Source: JALOAT01 sp041685115
GTDB taxonomy: Bacteria > Pseudomonadota > Gammaproteobacteria > Thiohalomonadales > Thiohalomonadaceae
Assembly: GCA_041685115.1 (NCBI GenBank)
Contig: JAWLGK010000019.1
Coordinates: forward strand, 1-64,000
Reading direction: 5' to 3'
Length of the DNA: 64,000 bases
The translations under genes were made by a program, and so were the position numbers. The notes below the pieces were generated by a model. The model saw only the letters and a list, made by a program, of their open reading frames with translations. It made no database searches and was not told where the DNA came from. Positions 29,577 through 38,273 of this stretch are shown in pieces; positions within the stretch are counted from its first letter, which is position 1, and every line of letters starts with the position of its first letter.

Positions 29577-30311
29577 ATGGACCGTTGCACGCATCAAGCC
29601 TCGTGGATGTTCCTGCTGCTGGTCATCGCGGCGCACTCCGCGGGTGCCTGGGAATTGCCTGACGATCTCCGCTTCGAACCACAGGATACGAGGGCCGGCA
29701 CCCTACCGCGCGCCGCTTTCGATGAAAACTCCGACGACACATGGCGCCTGGATGCGCAGGTGGAACCCGGTCTGTCGCCCGGCAGCTTTTCGTTACACGG
29801 TACATCGCATCCCGCCACGTACTCCGCGGGATTGCATTATGCGGCGGCGCCGACTGTGCACTTGTCGGCATCGTACGGTGGCCAGGAGCAGGGCATGTTC
29901 TCCGTGGACCCGCGCGCCAACGGACCGGCGATGTCGGCGGTGTTCAGCCGGCCCATGGGCGCGTCGGCATTTGCCGCCACGGCCACGTGGGGGCGATCGA
30001 CCCGTGACGGGGCAATGACCGATCGTTTTCTGCTCGAAGGCCGTTATACGCGCCACTCCCATCACCAGTTCTTCGCACGTGCAGCCAACGTCACGCCGCT
30101 CGGCGACGATCCGGCTGCCGAGGTGCGCCTGCACCCGGTCACTGCGGGGACGCTCGGTTATGTGTACGCGACACGCAAGGGCAGTCAGCAAGTGGGTGTA
30201 GGGCTCAGCATCACCGCCTTCAAGGTGCCGCCCGACCTGCAGGAGGCCTACGGGACGCGACCGCTGGCCTATCAGCTTTATTTGCGAGTCGGGGTTTCGC
30301 CGCGCGGCTGA
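29577..30311 (+). CDS. secreted beta-rich protein, possibly outer-membrane
   Basis: Not recognised as a known family. From ATG 29577 (GGGAG about 10 nt upstream) it has 244 residues. A signal peptide ends near HSAGA-WELP. The mature part is rich in alternating hydrophobic and polar stretches (HLSASYGGQEQGMFSVD, SAFAATATWGRSTRDG, LGYVYATRKGSQQVGVGLSI) and ends in an aromatic-rich strand (AYQLYLRVGVSPRG), as in a small beta-barrel. Its last 34 bases overlap, tail to tail, the 3' end of the copper ATPase gene. A link to metal resistance is only positional. Confidence 0.55.
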   Translation: MDRCTHQASWMFLLLVIAAHSAGAWELPDDLRFEPQDTRAGTLPRAAFDENSDDTWRLDAQVEPGLSPGSFSLHGTSHPATYSAGLHYAAAPTVHLSASYGGQEQGMFSVDPRANGPAMSAVFSRPMGASAFAATATWGRSTRDGAMTDRFLLEGRYTRHSHHQFFARAANVTPLGDDPAAEVRLHPVTAGTLGYVYATRKGSQQVGVGLSITAFKVPPDLQEAYGTRPLAYQLYLRVGVSPRG

Positions 30312-32338
30312 GGGCCGCGACTCAGCAGTTGGGCATTGATCGCCACGATGATGGTTGATGCGGACATGAATACCGCTCCCACGGCCGGCGACAGCAGCAC
30401 GCCGGCCTGGTAGAGCACACCGGCCGCCAGGGGGATGGTGAAGGCGTTGTAGGCCGTGGCCCACCACAGGTTCTGCACCATCTTGCGATAGGTGCGCCGG
30501 GCGAGCCCGACGATGGCTGTGACGTCGCGCGGATCGGAACGGACCAGCACGATGTCGGCGGACTCGATGGCCACGTCCGTCCCGGCGCCGATGGCGATGC
30601 CCACGTCGGCCGCCACCAGGGCGGGTGCGTCGTTGATGCCGTCGCCGACCATGGCGACGCGCAGCCCGCGCGCTTGCACGTCACGTATGCGCGCGGCCTT
30701 CTGCTCGGGTGATACTTCGGCGAAAAAGTCATCCAGTGCCAACTCGCCCGCCACCCAGGCGGCCACGGTGCGGGAATCGCCGGTGAGCATCATCACCTGG
30801 ATACCCAGCGCCTTCAGGCGTGTGATGGTCTCGCGCGACTCGGCCCGAATGATGTCGGCCAGTGCAATGGCCGCCTGTGGTTCGTCGTTCACCAGCACGT
30901 AGACCACCGTTTTGCCTTCTTCGCTTGGCCGCCGCACGCGCGCATCGTCCACCACCAGGCCGTGTTCGCGCAGATAGCCCGGGCTCACCACCTTCACGTC
31001 CCGGCCACGCACGCGCGCCTGCGCGCCCTTACCCGGGATGGCGCGAAAATCTTCCGGCGGTACCAATGCGAGCCCACGTTCGCGGGCCGCTTCCACGATG
31101 CCACGGGCGAGCGGATGCTCCGAGTTCTGCTCCAGGCCCGCGGCAAGGACGAGGGCCTCGTCATCCGTCATGGTGCCGAGGGTGATCACCTCGCTCACGC
31201 CGAAGCGCCCTTCGGTAAGCGTGCCGGTCTTGTCGAACACCACCGCGTCGATGGCGCGCGCCCGCTCGAAGGCGGCGCGATCGCGAATCAGCAGGCCGCG
31301 TTGCGCCGAGAGCGTGGTGGAGACGGCCACCACCAACGGCACCGCGAGCCCGAGTGCATGCGGACAGGCGATCACCATCACGGTGACCATGCGGGCCACC
31401 GCGAAATCGAAAGGCCTGCCCAAGCCGAGCCAGGCCAGCAGCGTAATGCTGCCGACTCCGATAGCCACCAGCGTGAGCACCCGTGCGGCGCGGTTGGCCA
31501 GGTCCTGGGTCCGTGAACGCGATGCCTGCGCGCGACGCACCATTTCCACCACCTGGGCGAGATAGGTTTCGTTGCCGGTTTTTTGCACCTCCACCACCAC
31601 CGACCCCTCGCCGTTGACCGCACCGCCAATGACCCGGGCGCCGGGGCCTTTCTCCACCGGCTGGCTTTCACCGGTGAGCATGGCCTCGTTCACGCTGCTA
31701 TTGCCCTCGCAGATGACGCCGTCCACCGGGAACTTCTCTCCGGGTCGTACCAGCACCCGATCGCCCGGCACGAGTTCGGACAACGGCAGGTCTTCTATTG
31801 AGGCGTCCGCCCGCAGGCGATGGGCCTCGGCAGGCATCAGACTGACCAGCTTTTCCAATGCGCCGGAGGCACCCATCACCGAACGCATCTCCAGCCAGTG
31901 GCCGAGCAGCATGACGTCGACCAGCGTGGCCAATTCCCAAAACAACACGTGGCCATCGAGACCGAATACCACGGCGCTGGAATAGAGGTAAGCGACGCTG
32001 ATGGCTAGCGCGACCAGGGTCATCATGCCCGGCCGCGCGCCCCGCAGCTCCGGTATCGCACCGGCCAGGAAGGGCCAGCCGCCGTAGAGATATACCGCCG
32101 TGGCGAGCACGAAGCTCATGGGTCCGCCCCACGACGGCAACGAGTAAGGGTCACCGAGGAAACCGAGCACCTCCTGGGACAGGGCGAGGATGGGAACCGT
32201 CAGTACCAGTGAAACCCAAAAGCGTCTCTGGAACCAGCCGACCATGCCAGCGTGATCAGGCCCATGGCGCATTGCACCCTGGTCGCTCTGATCGTGATGC
32301 GCAGCTGCCGTATGGCGCGCGTGTGCGGGGGTATCCAT
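30278..32338 (-). CDS. copper/silver P-type ATPase of the CPH (CopB) group
   Basis: 686 residues. It exports Cu or Ag ions across the inner membrane. The N-terminus is His-rich (HARHTAAAHHDQSDQGAMRHG) instead of carrying CxxC metal-binding domains. The intramembrane metal site is CPH in VIACPHALGLAVPLV, typical of the P1B-3 group. The phosphorylation site is DKTGTLTEG, the actuator loop is LTGESQPVEKG, and the hinge is MVGDGINDAPAL. About eight membrane helices can be seen. No copper chaperone or CueR-type regulator adjoins it. Its 3' end overlaps the convergent beta-rich gene. Confidence 0.92.
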   Translation of the reverse strand: MDTPAHARHTAAAHHDQSDQGAMRHGPDHAGMVGWFQRRFWVSLVLTVPILALSQEVLGFLGDPYSLPSWGGPMSFVLATAVYLYGGWPFLAGAIPELRGARPGMMTLVALAISVAYLYSSAVVFGLDGHVLFWELATLVDVMLLGHWLEMRSVMGASGALEKLVSLMPAEAHRLRADASIEDLPLSELVPGDRVLVRPGEKFPVDGVICEGNSSVNEAMLTGESQPVEKGPGARVIGGAVNGEGSVVVEVQKTGNETYLAQVVEMVRRAQASRSRTQDLANRAARVLTLVAIGVGSITLLAWLGLGRPFDFAVARMVTVMVIACPHALGLAVPLVVAVSTTLSAQRGLLIRDRAAFERARAIDAVVFDKTGTLTEGRFGVSEVITLGTMTDDEALVLAAGLEQNSEHPLARGIVEAARERGLALVPPEDFRAIPGKGAQARVRGRDVKVVSPGYLREHGLVVDDARVRRPSEEGKTVVYVLVNDEPQAAIALADIIRAESRETITRLKALGIQVMMLTGDSRTVAAWVAGELALDDFFAEVSPEQKAARIRDVQARGLRVAMVGDGINDAPALVAADVGIAIGAGTDVAIESADIVLVRSDPRDVTAIVGLARRTYRKMVQNLWWATAYNAFTIPLAAGVLYQAGVLLSPAVGAVFMSASTIIVAINAQLLSRGPQPRGETPTRK

Positions 32339-32614
32339 GCGCGAAGCCTAGTGAGCATCCGCCCTATGTTCTACGTACGCTGCCCGCTGACCCTTGTGCA
32401 TGTACTTGCTGAAATGCTGATGCGCTGAGCCCGCGATACCTGTCTGGACGGGTCCATTACCGAAACTATACTTCGACTCACCCCGAGGGATAACAACGAC
32501 GGTGAACAACCATCAGGGCCCCTGATTGTCCCGCGGCAGATTCGTGCAGTTTCCTGTTATGCAGGCGCGTAAGGTTGCGCAGGCGCGGCTGCGTTCGTCA
32601 ACGGAGGAGCAGTC
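32339..32614. promoter_or_regulatory. divergent region between copper ATPase and fdnG
   Basis: 276 nt shared by divergent promoters. On the plus strand TGGACG (32445-32450), 16 nt and TATACT (32467-32472) make a moderate sigma-70 promoter for fdnG. A perfect hairpin ATCAGG-GCC-CCTGAT sits at 32512-32526. No FNR box (TTGAT-N4-ATCAA) and no NarL-type heptamer pair was recognised by eye, although formate dehydrogenase-N operons are usually anaerobically induced. Confidence 0.4.
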
Positions 32615-35600
32615 ATGGATTGTTCACGGCGAAACTTTTTCAAGATATGCGCGGGCGGCCTCGGCTCGTCCACGCTGGCGGTGATGGGCTTCTCGCCCGC
32701 GCAGGTGTTGGCGGAATCGCGCGCCTTCAAGCTGGCGCGCACGCGCGAGACGCGCAGCACCTGTCCCTACTGCTCCGTAAGTTGCGGCGTCATCATGTAC
32801 ACGCTGGGTGACGGCTCCAAGAACGGCAAGCCGGCGCTCATCCACGTAGAAGGCGATCCGGATAATCCCGTGAATCGCGGTACCCTCTGTCCCAAGGGGG
32901 CCGGGCTGGTCGACATGGTCAACAGTCCGAACCGTCTCCAGTATCCCGAGTATCGCGCGCCCGGCAGCGACCACTGGCAGCGTATCTCCTGGGATGACGC
33001 GCTCGATCGCATCGCGTCACTGATGAAGCAGGACCGTGACGCCAACTTCATCGCGACGAACGCCAAGGGTGAGATCGTCAACCGCTGGCTGACCACCGGC
33101 TTTCTGGCAAGCAGTGCCGCCAGCAACGAAAGCGGCTACCTGACGCACAAAGTGGTGCGTCCGCTCGGCATCGTCGCCCTCGACACCCAGGCCCGCATCT
33201 GACACTCGCCGACGGTGGCAAGTCTTGCCCCGACCTTCGGTAGAGGTGCGATGACCAATCACTGGGTCGACATTAAGAATGCCGACCTCGTTCTAATCAT
33301 GGGCGGTAACGCGGCCGAGGCCCACCCGTGCGGCTTCAAATGGGTGATGGAGGCCAAGGCGCAGCGCGGCGCGAAGCTCGTGGTCGTCGACCCGCGCTTC
33401 ACCCGTTCCGCAGCGGTAGCCGATTACTACGCGCCTATTCGTGTTGGCACCGACATCGCCTTCCTCGGCGGGGTGATCAATTACCTGCTCACCCATGACC
33501 AGATTCACCAGGAGTACGTGCGTCACTACACCAACGCGCCATTCCTGGTGCGCGAGGACTTCAATTTCGAGAACGGCCTGTTCAGCGGCTATGACGCGGC
33601 CAACCGCAAGTACGACCGCAGCAGCTGGGGATACGAAATGAGCGTCGACGGTTACGCCATGGTGGACGAAACCATGCGTCACCCGCGCAGCGTCATGCAG
33701 TTGCTGCGCAAGCACTTCGCGCGCTACACACCCGAGATGGTGAGCCGCATCACCGGCACCCCCGAGGACCGTTTCCTGAAGATCTGTCAGATGATCGGAG
33801 AGACCTCGGCGCCCGACAAGGTGATGACCATCATGTACGCGCTGGGTTGGACACAGCACTCCGTGGGTTCACAGAACATCCGCACCATGGCGATGATCCA
33901 GTTGCTGCTCGGCAACATGGGGCGGCCGGGCGGCGGTGTGAATGCGTTGCGCGGTCATGCCAACGTCCAGGGCATCACGGACATGTGCCTGCTGACCAAC
34001 AACCTGCCCGGTTACATGCGGCTGCCCAGTGACGGCGAACAGACCTACGCGGACTTCCTCGCCGCGCGTTCGCCCAAGCCGTTGCGGCCGGAGCAGATGA
34101 GCTATTGGCAGAACTTCCCGAAGTTCCAGGCCAGCCTCATGAAGGCGTGGTGGGGGCCGGCCGCAAGCAAGGAGAACGACTTCCGCTACGACTGGTTGCC
34201 GAAGGTCGACAAGCCCTACGACACTCTGCACATCTTCGAGCGCATGCATCAGGGCAAGCTCAATGGCTTTTTCTGTCAGGGGTTCAACCCCATCGCGGCC
34301 ATGTCGCACAAGGCGAAGATCGCCGAGGGACTCGCCAAACTGAAGTACCTGGTGGTGATCGACCCGCTGGGCACCGAGACGTCCGAGTTCTGGCGCAATG
34401 CCGGTGAATACAACGACGTGGACCCGGCGCAGATCCACACCGAGGTTTTCCGCCTGCCCGCCACCTGCTTCGCGGAGGAGACCGGTTCCTTCACCAACTC
34501 GGGTCGTGTGATCAGTTGGAAGCAGCGCGCCATCGACCCGCCGGGGCAGGCGAAGAGTGACGGCGCGATCATGGCCGCACTGTTTCAACGCCTGCGCAAT
34601 GCGTATGTGCACGAGGGCGGGGCCTTTCCCGAGCCCATCGTCGAGCTGCATTGGCCGTATCGTGACCCGGAAAACCCGTCGTCGGAGGAGTTGGCGCGCG
34701 AGATCTCCGGCTATGCGCTCGCCGAGGTGACCGACCCGAAAGAACCGACCAAGGTGCTGGCCAAGGCCGGCGAGCAGTTGGCTGGCTTCGCCCAGTTGCG
34801 CGACGATGGCTCCACCGCCAGCGGCAACTGGCTGTACTGCGGCTCCTGGTCGGAACAGGGCAACCTGATGGCACGGCGCGACACGTCGGACCCGTCCGGG
34901 CTCGGCATGTACCCGAACTGGGGCTTCGCCTGGCCGGCCAACCGCCGCATCCTCTACAACCGCGCCTCGGCGGACCCGGCCGGCAAGCCGTGGGACAAAA
35001 AGCGCGCGCTGGTGTTCTGGAACGGGGTGAAGTGGAGCGGCGCCGACGTCCCGGACATGCGCCCCGACGCCGCCCCGGAGGAAGGCGTCAATCCGTTCAT
35101 CATGAACGCCGAAGGCGTGGGTAAGTTGTTCGCCCTGGGCGGCATGGCGGAAGGGCCATTCCCCGAGCACTACGAACCTTTCGAGTCTCCGCTCGGCTAC
35201 AACCCGCTGCATCCGGACAACCCGCAGGCGATCCACAACCCGGCGGCGCGTGTGTTCCCGGGCGACTGGAACAACTTTGGCAAATCGGAGAGCTATCCGT
35301 ACGCCGCGACCACCTACCGTCTCACCGAGCACCTCCATTTCTGGACCAAACACGCGGTGGCCAATGCCATCGTGCAGCCGGCCCAGTTCGTAGAAATTGG
35401 CGAGGGTCTGGCGCGGGAAAAAGGTATTCGCAACGGCGAATTCATCGTGGTGAGCTCCACGCGCGGGGCAATCCGGGCGGTGGCGGTGGTGACCAGGCGC
35501 ATCCTGCCATTGCAGGTGGATGGCAGGGTGGTCCACACCGTGGGCATTCCCATCCACTGGGGTTTCACCGGCGTGGCGAAGCAGGGCTTCTTGGCCAACA

Positions 35601-35680
35601 CCCTGACGCCATTCGTCGGTGACGCCAACGCCCAGACACCGGAATTCAAGGCGTTCCTCGTGAACGTGGAGAAAGCCTGA
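32615..35680 (+). CDS. fdnG: formate dehydrogenase-N alpha subunit, selenocysteine-containing
   Basis: A 1021-residue molybdenum/tungsten bis-MGD enzyme that oxidises formate in the periplasm. The Tat signal SRRNFFKICAGG is at the N-terminus. The 4Fe-4S cysteines are in STCPYCSVSCGV and LCPKGAG. Translation must read through TGA at 33200-33202 as selenocysteine, residue 196, in the context QARI-Sec-HSPTVASLAP. This is the same residue number as in E. coli FdnG, and the sequence stays FdnG-like across the whole downstream part. A SECIS-like hairpin follows the TGA. GGAGGAG precedes the ATG. It is the first gene of fdnGHI-fdhE. Confidence 0.96.
33200..33235 (+). promoter_or_regulatory. selenocysteine TGA codon and SECIS-like hairpin
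   Basis: After the in-frame TGA (33200-33202), GGCA (33217-33220) pairs with TGCC (33226-33229) around loop AGTCT. An outer GGT/ACC pairing (33214-33216 with 33233-33235) extends it below a small bulge. Stem distance and a GU in the apical loop match the bacterial SECIS that binds SelB. Confidence 0.8.
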
Positions 35681-35691
35681 GGAGGCGCGCG

Positions 35692-36594
35692 ATGGTAGCT
35701 CAAGCCTTGGATGTGACCCGCCGATCCGCCACCACCACACCGCCGCCGGGGGTGCGTCGCACCACCCAGGTGGCGAAGCTGATCGACATCTCCCAATGCA
35801 TCGGCTGCAAGGCCTGCCAGGTGGCGTGCATGGAGTGGAACGACCTGCGCGGCGACATCGGCGCCAACGTCGGCGTGTACGACAACCCGGCGGACCTGAA
35901 TGAACACACCTGGACGCTGATCCGGTTCACGGAGGTGGAACATGGTCCGTACGACCTCGAATGGTTGATCCGCAAGGACGGCTGCATGCACTGCGGGGAC
36001 CCGGGCTGCCTGAAGGCCTGTCCGTCCCCCGGTGCGATCATCCAGCATTCCAACGGCGTGGTGGATTTCCAGCAGGAACACTGTATCGGTTGCGGCTATT
36101 GCGTGGCCGGGTGTCCCTTCAACATCCCCCGCATATCGAAGCAGGACGAGAAGGCCTACAAGTGTTCCATGTGTTCGGACCGCGTGTCGGTGGGACTCGA
36201 ACCGGTGTGCGTGAAGACCTGCCCGACCGGCGCCATCCACTTCGGCACCAAGGACGACATGATCCGCCACGCCGATGCGCGCATCGCGGACCTGAACAGT
36301 CGCGGTTTCCGCAACGCTGGCCTGTATGACCCGCGAGGTGTGGGCGGCACGCATGTGATGTACGTGCTGCAACACGCCGACCGGCCGGAGGCCTACGGCC
36401 TGCCCAAGGACCCGGCGATCAGTCCACTGGTGGAATTCTGGAAGGGCATCGCCAAGCCGCTTGGTCTGGTGGCCATGGGACTGACGGCCATCGGCGCCTT
36501 CTTCCACTTCGTCAAGGTCGGTCCCAACGAGGCGGAGGACGGACCCGGCCAGGACACCGGTCGCTCCGGCAAAGGCAAGGGAGGTGATGCATGA
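35692..36594 (+). CDS. fdnH: formate dehydrogenase-N beta (iron-sulfur) subunit
   Basis: A 300-residue electron-transfer subunit with four 4Fe-4S clusters that passes electrons from FdnG to the cytochrome b subunit. Cysteine motifs include CIGCKACQVACMEW, CMHCGDPGCLKAC, CIGCGYCVAGCPF and CSMCSDRVSVG...CVKTCP. A single C-terminal membrane anchor (GLVAMGLTAIGAFFHFVKVG, about residues 258-277) points the globular part to the periplasm. It has no Tat signal of its own and would be carried out with FdnG. It starts 11 nt after fdnG and overlaps fdnI by four bases. Confidence 0.95.
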   Translation: MVAQALDVTRRSATTTPPPGVRRTTQVAKLIDISQCIGCKACQVACMEWNDLRGDIGANVGVYDNPADLNEHTWTLIRFTEVEHGPYDLEWLIRKDGCMHCGDPGCLKACPSPGAIIQHSNGVVDFQQEHCIGCGYCVAGCPFNIPRISKQDEKAYKCSMCSDRVSVGLEPVCVKTCPTGAIHFGTKDDMIRHADARIADLNSRGFRNAGLYDPRGVGGTHVMYVLQHADRPEAYGLPKDPAISPLVEFWKGIAKPLGLVAMGLTAIGAFFHFVKVGPNEAEDGPGQDTGRSGKGKGGDA

Positions 36595-37229
36595 CCACGA
36601 CCGCACGCAAATGGATCGAGCGCTACGATGCGCCACAACGTATCAATCATTGGACCGTGGCCATCACCTTCGTGCTGGCCGCCCTGTCGGGGTTCGCGCT
36701 GTTTCATCCGTCCATGTATTGGCTGGCGCAGCTGTTCGGCAGCGGGACCTGGGCGCGCATCCTCCACCCTTTCATCGGGGTGGTGATGTTCATTTCTTTC
36801 CTTGGGCTCGCGGTGCGGTTGTGGCGACACAACCGCATCGAGGCGGCCGATCGCCAGTGGCTGCGCCACATCCGCGACGTGGTCGCCGCGCGGGAGCGTC
36901 AGCTACCGCCCGTGGGCCGGTACAACGGCGGGCAGAAACTGCTGTTCTGGGTGATGGTCATCAGCATGCTGGTACTCGTCGTCACGGGATTCGCCTTCTG
37001 GCAGCCGTACTTCGCGCCCCTGGCGCCCATCGAACTGATGCGCATCGCTGTGGTGCTGCACGCCTTCGCCGCTTTCGCACTGATGCTCGGGATCATGCTG
37101 CACATCTACGCGGCCATCTGGGTTACTGGCACCATGCGGGCCATGATGCGCGGCAACGTCTCGGCGGCGTGGGCGCGCAAGCATCACCCGCTCTGGTACC
37201 GCCAACTCACGCAAGGAAGCAAGCAATGA
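36591..37229 (+). CDS. fdnI: formate dehydrogenase-N gamma subunit, cytochrome b556
   Basis: A 212-residue integral membrane dihaem cytochrome b that reduces the quinone pool. Four hydrophobic helices are visible. Likely haem ligands are the His in RINHWTVAITF, LHPFIGVVM, VVLHAFAAFAL and MLHIYAAIWV. The protein matches the PsrC/FdnI family in length and order. It overlaps fdnH at the start and fdhE at the end (ATGA), so the operon is translationally coupled. Confidence 0.94.
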   Translation: MTTTARKWIERYDAPQRINHWTVAITFVLAALSGFALFHPSMYWLAQLFGSGTWARILHPFIGVVMFISFLGLAVRLWRHNRIEAADRQWLRHIRDVVAARERQLPPVGRYNGGQKLLFWVMVISMLVLVVTGFAFWQPYFAPLAPIELMRIAVVLHAFAAFALMLGIMLHIYAAIWVTGTMRAMMRGNVSAAWARKHHPLWYRQLTQGSKQ

Positions 37230-38152
37230 CTGTCGCCGTCCATCCCGGCGAGACCGCGGTTCAGGCCGGTATCGCGGCTGTGCGGCTCGCCTCACCGCAC
37301 GTGTTCGCCCAGCGTGCCCAGCGGTTCGCACGCCTGGCGCACGGGCACCCCATGGAGCCCTACCTTGATTTCATGGGGCGTCTGGCCGCCGCGCAACAGC
37401 TCCAGCTTGAGGCGGACGATCCGGGGGTTGTCCTGCCGGAGCATGACTTGGTGCTCCAGCGGACCAGTGACGATCGGCCGCCGCTGGACGTGCACGGCGG
37501 GCTGATAGCGCAACCCTGGCGGCACGTCTTGCCACGGCTGTTGGATGCGGTGGCGCCCCATGCGCCGGTACGGGTGCGCCCGGTGATCGACCGACTCGTC
37601 GCGACCGACGAAGCGGCGTTGGCGGCCATGGCGCGGCGTGCGCTGCGCGGCGCCGACCCCATGCGTGACCCGGTGGTCGACCCGCTGGTGGCGGCCGCGC
37701 TTCAGGTGCATTGGGTGCGTCTGGCCACTACCCTCGATGCGGACGCGATCGCCGTGACGCAACCATCGCCCCTGTGCCCCGTGTGCGGCAGCGCACCGGT
37801 GGCGAGCGTGCTGCACGGCAATGGCGCCACCAAGGGCGTCCGATATCTGCATTGCAGTCTGTGCGACACCGAGTGGCACCTGTCGCGCATCCGCTGCAGC
37901 CATTGCGATGACGAAAAGGGCATCATCTATTTTGCCGAGGAAAATGCCACACCGGTGGTGCGTGCCGAGGCATGTGACTCCTGCCACGGCTACCTGAAGA
38001 TCATCCATTGCGACAAGGACGCCGGCGCCGATCCCATGGCCGATGACCTGGCCACCCTGGCGTTGGACATGGCCATGGCCGCCGAGGGCTTTGCGCGCAG
38101 CGGTCCCAACCTGTTGTTCGTCGCCGGCGAGGACATCCGCACGGCCAATTGA
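37226..38152 (+). CDS. fdhE: formate dehydrogenase accessory protein FdhE
   Basis: A 308-residue cytoplasmic maturation factor needed for active formate dehydrogenase; it binds the alpha subunit before Tat export. Four CxxC pairs that bind iron are visible in its C-terminal half: CPVCG, CSLCD, CSHCD and CDSCH. ATG 37226 overlaps the fdnI stop. The frame is open far upstream across fdnI, which is only a shadow reading. It is the last gene of the fdn operon and is followed by repeat element F. Confidence 0.93.
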   Translation: MTVAVHPGETAVQAGIAAVRLASPHVFAQRAQRFARLAHGHPMEPYLDFMGRLAAAQQLQLEADDPGVVLPEHDLVLQRTSDDRPPLDVHGGLIAQPWRHVLPRLLDAVAPHAPVRVRPVIDRLVATDEAALAAMARRALRGADPMRDPVVDPLVAAALQVHWVRLATTLDADAIAVTQPSPLCPVCGSAPVASVLHGNGATKGVRYLHCSLCDTEWHLSRIRCSHCDDEKGIIYFAEENATPVVRAEACDSCHGYLKIIHCDKDAGADPMADDLATLALDMAMAAEGFARSGPNLLFVAGEDIRTAN

Positions 38153-38183
38153 GCCGGACGGAGAAAAAAATCAAACACAGAGC

Positions 38184-38243
38184 CGCAGAGGCACAGAGAG
38201 CACAGAGCTACCCATTCATCTCTGTGTTCTCTGTGCCTCTGCG
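38184..38243. repeat. unit-built inverted repeat, element F (CACAGAGG flavour), likely bidirectional terminator
   Basis: A 24-bp stem (38184-38207 with 38220-38243) is fully paired, with one G-T pair, around a 12-nt loop. Units are CGCAGAG and CACAGAG. It lies between the convergent fdhE and ppdK stops, 31 nt from each, with an A-run on the left (38164-38170), so it can end transcripts from both sides. Confidence 0.85.
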
Positions 38244-38273
38244 TTAATCCGTTCCTTGGTTAAGCACCGACCG

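Noticed and set aside
33200..33214. fdnG as a pseudogene or two genes
   Set aside because: The interrupting codon is TGA at the exact selenocysteine position, similarity is continuous, and a SECIS-like hairpin follows.
36584..37225. 214-codon extension of fdhE
   Set aside because: It overlaps fdnI in another frame. FdhE homologues start near 37226.
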